Assembly (NCBI GenBank): GCA_036924285.1
Contig: JAYKYS010000004.1
Span: forward strand, 26,630,001-26,694,000
Direction: 5' to 3'
Source of the DNA: Asterella californica
Taxonomy: Eukaryota; Streptophyta; Marchantiopsida; Marchantiales; Aytoniaceae
DNA length: 64,000 nucleotides
The notes under the pieces were generated by a model. The model saw nothing but the letters and a program-made list of their open reading frames with translations, was not told the origin of the DNA and made no database searches. The translations under genes were made by a program, and so were the position numbers. Shown here piece after piece: positions 61,108 through 64,000 of this stretch. Numbering within the stretch: the first letter of the stretch is position 1; every line of letters starts with the position of its first letter.

Positions 61108-61401
61108 TAATCTGAATACAGAGATTACCATCTCCAACACCACCACAAGGATTACTCACAAACGGTCAAGCCAAACCCACTCTAAACGCGAAGAGAATCC
61201 GGGTTACACTCAACTAGACTATCCACCATAGCCTGGAGCTTGAAGGCTCAACTCAAAGAACTAAGGCCTCCAAGCCCTACCTGCGAAGTTTACCCCTAGT
61301 GGGCTCTCTCCCCAACTCGCCCTAACGGCACTAACGGCCTTACCGGGATGCGCCACTTCGCACTCGGTCAACCTAGCCGAGGGGCCCAAACTGACGTGAC
61401 A
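61108..61401 (-). repeat. 5' LTR of the gypsy element, module B only
   Basis: 294 bp matching 51,415-51,708 with one visible difference (GACGTGACA for GACATGACA). In sense direction it starts TGTCACGTCAG and stops at CTGTATTCAGATTA. Module A, which should follow, is absent; the leader begins at once with CTCAAAGAACTC. Confidence 0.9.
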
Positions 61402-62380
61402 AATTTCTTGTTGACTACTTGAGCCGTATAGATTAGAACCTCATGATACATTTTCTATTTATGGAGAAAGACTCGTACAATAAGTAAGTGTCCAACAAGT
61501 ACCAGATCAAATCCTCATGGACTGCGTTCTTTATTCTGACCTGTTGTTTCTCTATTCCGGCATGTTGACTTCCTAGATGGGAGTCTATGTTGGATATGCA
61601 GCCACGTCTTGCATATTTAGGGGCAGGGGACCATATCCCTCTTAATCATGGGCTTCTTGACCTAAGCCTTCGCACGCCACTTCGGTTATATGTTAGGAGT
61701 TACTTGGTGCACTTATGGGAGGGCTGTAAGCTCTATGGGGTGGCTCCATAGGTGCAACTTCAGTCTACATCAGATAACATGTAGTATAATCCAAGTGACA
61801 TCGAGATGGCATCAAGAGTCCGAGAAGTTTTTATAAGCAAGGGTCTAGCTTAACAAAGGGACTACTTGATTGTTATGAAAAAATAAAAAGGGTCTAGCTT
61901 AGCAGGGGTCTGCTTGGTGATACGTAGGTATGCTTATAAAGACCCTAGCTTAGTTGAGGTGTTAGGGTTTATAAAGATCCTAGCTTAGCTGGGGTGTTAG
62001 GGTTTGGAGAAAATGACCGATGTCTTGCGAAGTAGAGGTATTGTACTTTTTTTCCAAAAAAGAATCATCGAGGCGCAAGGAAGAAGACAAAAGATTGAGA
62101 AGATCAAATTACTGAGGGATTTCAGTTGGGAGGCTATCGTAGAAAGAGGAACAAGGATTTAGGAGCTTGAATTTCATCTATTAGACCGTTTGGAGATCAC
62201 TCTGCTTTTGGTGAACGAGGAGAAGATATATTTGAGTGAGGGATTGACTGCTTAGAAGTGATCTACTTTTTGATGAATGAGGAACGACTTTATTGAGTAG
62301 AGATTGATTGTCAAACAATAATTGACATATGTGGAGAACTTTTGATTATCACAAGAAGAGAAATAAAGTGTTTGGAGTTT
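61402..62380. other. Spacer with short repeats
   Basis: No gene. A 35-bp unit starting TATAAAGA and ending TTAGGGTTT is tandemly duplicated at 61,935-62,004, and GGGTCTAGCTTA occurs twice just before it (about 61,842 and 61,889). Confidence 0.55.
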
Positions 62381-62384
62381 AGAT

Positions 62385-62603
62385 TTCTTCTATTGTTGTG
62401 TTTGAGCTCAGAAACTTGTGTGTATTCGAGTCACAGGAACAAATAATCAAAAATATGCAAATCTTGGTGATATTATTATTGACGTTGTTAAAGAAGAAGT
62501 ACCAAATATACCCATTAAAAATTCTGAAACTGTTAGAGCTGTCATTGTATGTCATTGTAAAGAATTTAAACGAAATAATTACCGTCCAGTAGGCAGAAGA
62601 TGA
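62385..62603 (+). pseudogene. rpl14: Plastid ribosomal protein L14 fragment in nuclear DNA
   Basis: The plus strand reads [40 protein letters not shown] and [11 protein letters not shown], the middle of plastid uL14. Both ends are missing or frameshifted and it stops within 'YRPVGRR'. It is a nuclear plastid-DNA insertion (NUPT), not a working gene. Confidence 0.85.
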
Positions 62604-62649
62604 TTCAAGAAGCCAAGCGAAGTCGGCCAAATCTATATTCTTTTTATAT

Positions 62650-62775
62650 CCCCCGGCCACTCTTTTCTCAGCCATTTCTGATTTTAACAGTGACACAAAT
62701 GATTTAGAAGAAATTTCTCTCAAGGTTTTTAGTGCTCATTTTGGACAATTAGCCATAATCTTTATTTGGTTAATC
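62650..62775 (+). pseudogene. psaA: Plastid psaA fragment
   Basis: Plus strand [20 protein letters not shown] then [12 protein letters not shown] corresponds to the N-terminal region of photosystem I PsaA. It ends in a stop soon after. rpl14 and psaA are not neighbours in plastid genomes, so separate pieces were joined. Confidence 0.8.
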
Positions 62776-62874
62776 CGTTCTAGTGAATGATGATTCTATA
62801 AAGTTTCTACATTTATTTTATAATTTGATTATTAAAACAATCATTCTTTCAAAAAAATCATAGACGCCAAAGAT

Positions 62875-63066
62875 TCAAGTAAAAAGACTTTCCTTTTTGT
62901 TTCCAACATATGCTAAAGCGTAGAGCATCGCTCCATGGCTAATACCTCCTAAGAGAAATTCTTGAAATGCATACTCCTCTTGGAGGACGTTTAGGTCAAG
63001 GTCATAAAGATCATTATCGATACTGTTACCAACTCTCTTCATTTCAGTTAGGTCTTGCTTTAACAT
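62875..63066 (-). pseudogene. Possible organellar gene fragment, not identified
   Basis: A 63-codon minus-strand frame ending [19 protein letters not shown] looks protein-like and lies between two plastid relics. I cannot assign it to a plastid gene. It may be part of the same plastid-derived mosaic or a chance frame. Confidence 0.35.
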
Positions 63067-63311
63067 CTTTAGGAGTTATTACTTAGTTAGATCGGAGGCC
63101 GCATGCTCAACTGATTTGCTTACTTGAGGTCAATGACCACGCCAAAGAAGATAGTTGTGAAGACTAAACGGCCAGAGATAATGGAATTGCTCTCCATAAA
63201 AAAAAACTGTTAATAATCCTGCAGGTACCTCAGCCATTAAAAATTAGTAGTTCAACAAATAGATTCTTCTTTTTCTTCAAAAATCAAAAATTAAAAGAAT
63301 TAGTACAAAAT

Positions 63312-63368
63312 CTGGGACGGAGGGATTCGAACCTCCGAATAACAGGATCAAAACCCGCAGCCTTACTT
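63312..63368 (-). pseudogene. trnQ-UUG: Plastid tRNA-Gln(UUG), 5'-truncated
   Basis: The minus strand gives the anticodon arm GCGGGTTTTGATCCTGT with anticodon UUG, the variable loop TATTCGG, and the T arm GGAGGTTCGAATCCCTCC with acceptor GTCCCAG, as in plastid trnQ. The 5' acceptor and D arm are replaced by other sequence. Probably non-functional. Confidence 0.75.
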
Positions 63369-64000
63369 GAGAAAGTAGAGCTTTAATGCGAGCGCCTTAA
63401 TCAGCCAGCAAAAGAATAGCGGTTGGAAGCTGGAAGATCTGATTATATCTCAAAAAGAATACATCCACAACTATCCGATCCTTGAAGGATAATGAAAGAC
63501 ATAATGATGATGCAAGAACGAATCTAATATTGAAGGCAACAAATAAGATAAATAAAAGTATCATCAACAACCAATGGATGGATGTTTGAGGTTCATATGG
63601 TGGGAGAGATTTAAGATTATAGGATTGTCTTAAAAATAATATTTTCTGCAGTTGTAAAACTATAACTAGATTATAGTAAAGACTTATGTTATGATTAAGT
63701 TGTTTACTTATTTTAATCAAAAGCACATTGTCCAATAATTAGAACAATTATAATGAGATAAATCCATCCAAGGAAATATGAAGAAGGAAAGGACATGGAA
63801 ATGGGATAAGAGAGTTGTTAAGACTAAAGGAGGAATTTATGATCCCTTTCTTTTAGATGAAGTGGTTAAGTTAATAGAGTAGATAAAGTAAAAAGTAGTT
63901 GGAAACTTCTACATGCTAGTTATATTAGAAGGATAGAAGGTAAAGACTGAAAAAAGAGATGACAGGGAAGCATGCAATGCACTTAACATCAAGTGCAAAA
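63369..64000. other. Spacer
   Basis: A 112-codon minus-strand frame at 63,397-63,735 has no recognisable domain. No other feature was seen. Confidence 0.35.

Larger units (their letters stand above)
51308..61401 (-). mobile_element. Young Ty3/gypsy retrotransposon carrying a DNA methyltransferase and a PHD finger
   Basis: Minus-strand element of about 10.1 kb. Order of parts in sense direction: truncated 5' LTR (61,401-61,108), leader of nearly 2 kb with tandem repeats, gag, zinc knuckles, aspartic protease, C5-cytosine methyltransferase, two stop codons, reverse transcriptase, RNase H, integrase, PHD finger, polypurine tract, 3' LTR. Reverse transcriptase, RNase H and integrase order and motifs make it Ty3/gypsy. 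The two copies of the 294-bp LTR module differ at one position that I can see, so the insertion is recent. No target duplication was found at the edges (left ...TTCAAGT, right AATTTC...), fitting the odd LTR layout. Confidence 0.93.

Noticed and set aside
61960..62005. TTAGGGTTT copies considered as an interstitial telomere tract
   Set aside because: Only two copies, each inside a 35-bp duplicated unit rather than a run of TTTAGGG.
62379..62723. Minus-strand ORF of 114 codons
   Set aside because: It is antisense to the rpl14 and psaA fragments, which are clearly recognisable on the plus strand.

Overview
This is eukaryotic nuclear DNA from a land plant or close streptophyte relative. The evidence is two intron-rich plant genes with GT-AG introns (a plastid-type delta-aminolevulinate dehydratase and a sucrase/ferredoxin-like protein), several families of LTR retrotransposons, and decayed plastid DNA (rpl14, psaA, trnQ). 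The style, with AT-rich spacers, short introns and this mix of retroelements, fits a bryophyte, but the species cannot be named from the sequence.

Layout. 1-3,100: wreck of a Ty1/copia element with pol pieces on both strands and one LTR. 3,100-9,400: AT-rich DNA carrying several copies of a short dispersed repeat that ends in one or two hairpins. 9,470-12,880: the HEMB/ALAD gene in 11 exons. 12,900-24,400: repeat-rich spacer with a solo LTR, a 3 x 103 bp tandem repeat, a small inverted-repeat transposon with 30-bp subterminal repeats, and more hairpin repeats. 24,400-28,060: one unrecognised ORF and a decayed non-LTR-type reverse transcriptase. 28,758-32,822: the five-exon sucrase/ferredoxin-like gene. 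33,000-36,900: spacer with hairpin repeats. 36,947-48,026: an old copia element (LTRs at both ends, near-matching 5-bp flanks) split by a GC-richer block that is extremely dense in GTCTTC/GAAGAC. 51,308-61,401: a very young Ty3/gypsy element on the minus strand. 61,400-64,000: spacer with plastid-derived fragments.

The most striking object is the gypsy element. Its polyprotein carries gag, two zinc knuckles, an aspartic protease, then a complete C5-cytosine DNA methyltransferase domain, then (after two in-frame stop codons, the second in a leaky UAG-CARYYA context) reverse transcriptase, RNase H, integrase and a C-terminal PHD finger. One mobile element thus pairs a chromatin writer with a putative chromatin reader. 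Its LTRs are nearly identical but oddly arranged: a 108-bp module occurs twice at the 3' end and is absent at the 5' end. A degenerate solo LTR of the same family at 14.7 kb shows that the family has been active here before.

The two host genes look intact and unrelated to each other: one acts in tetrapyrrole synthesis in the plastid, the other is a thioredoxin-fold [2Fe-2S]-type protein with a C-terminal membrane anchor. Everything else appears to be repeats and relics.
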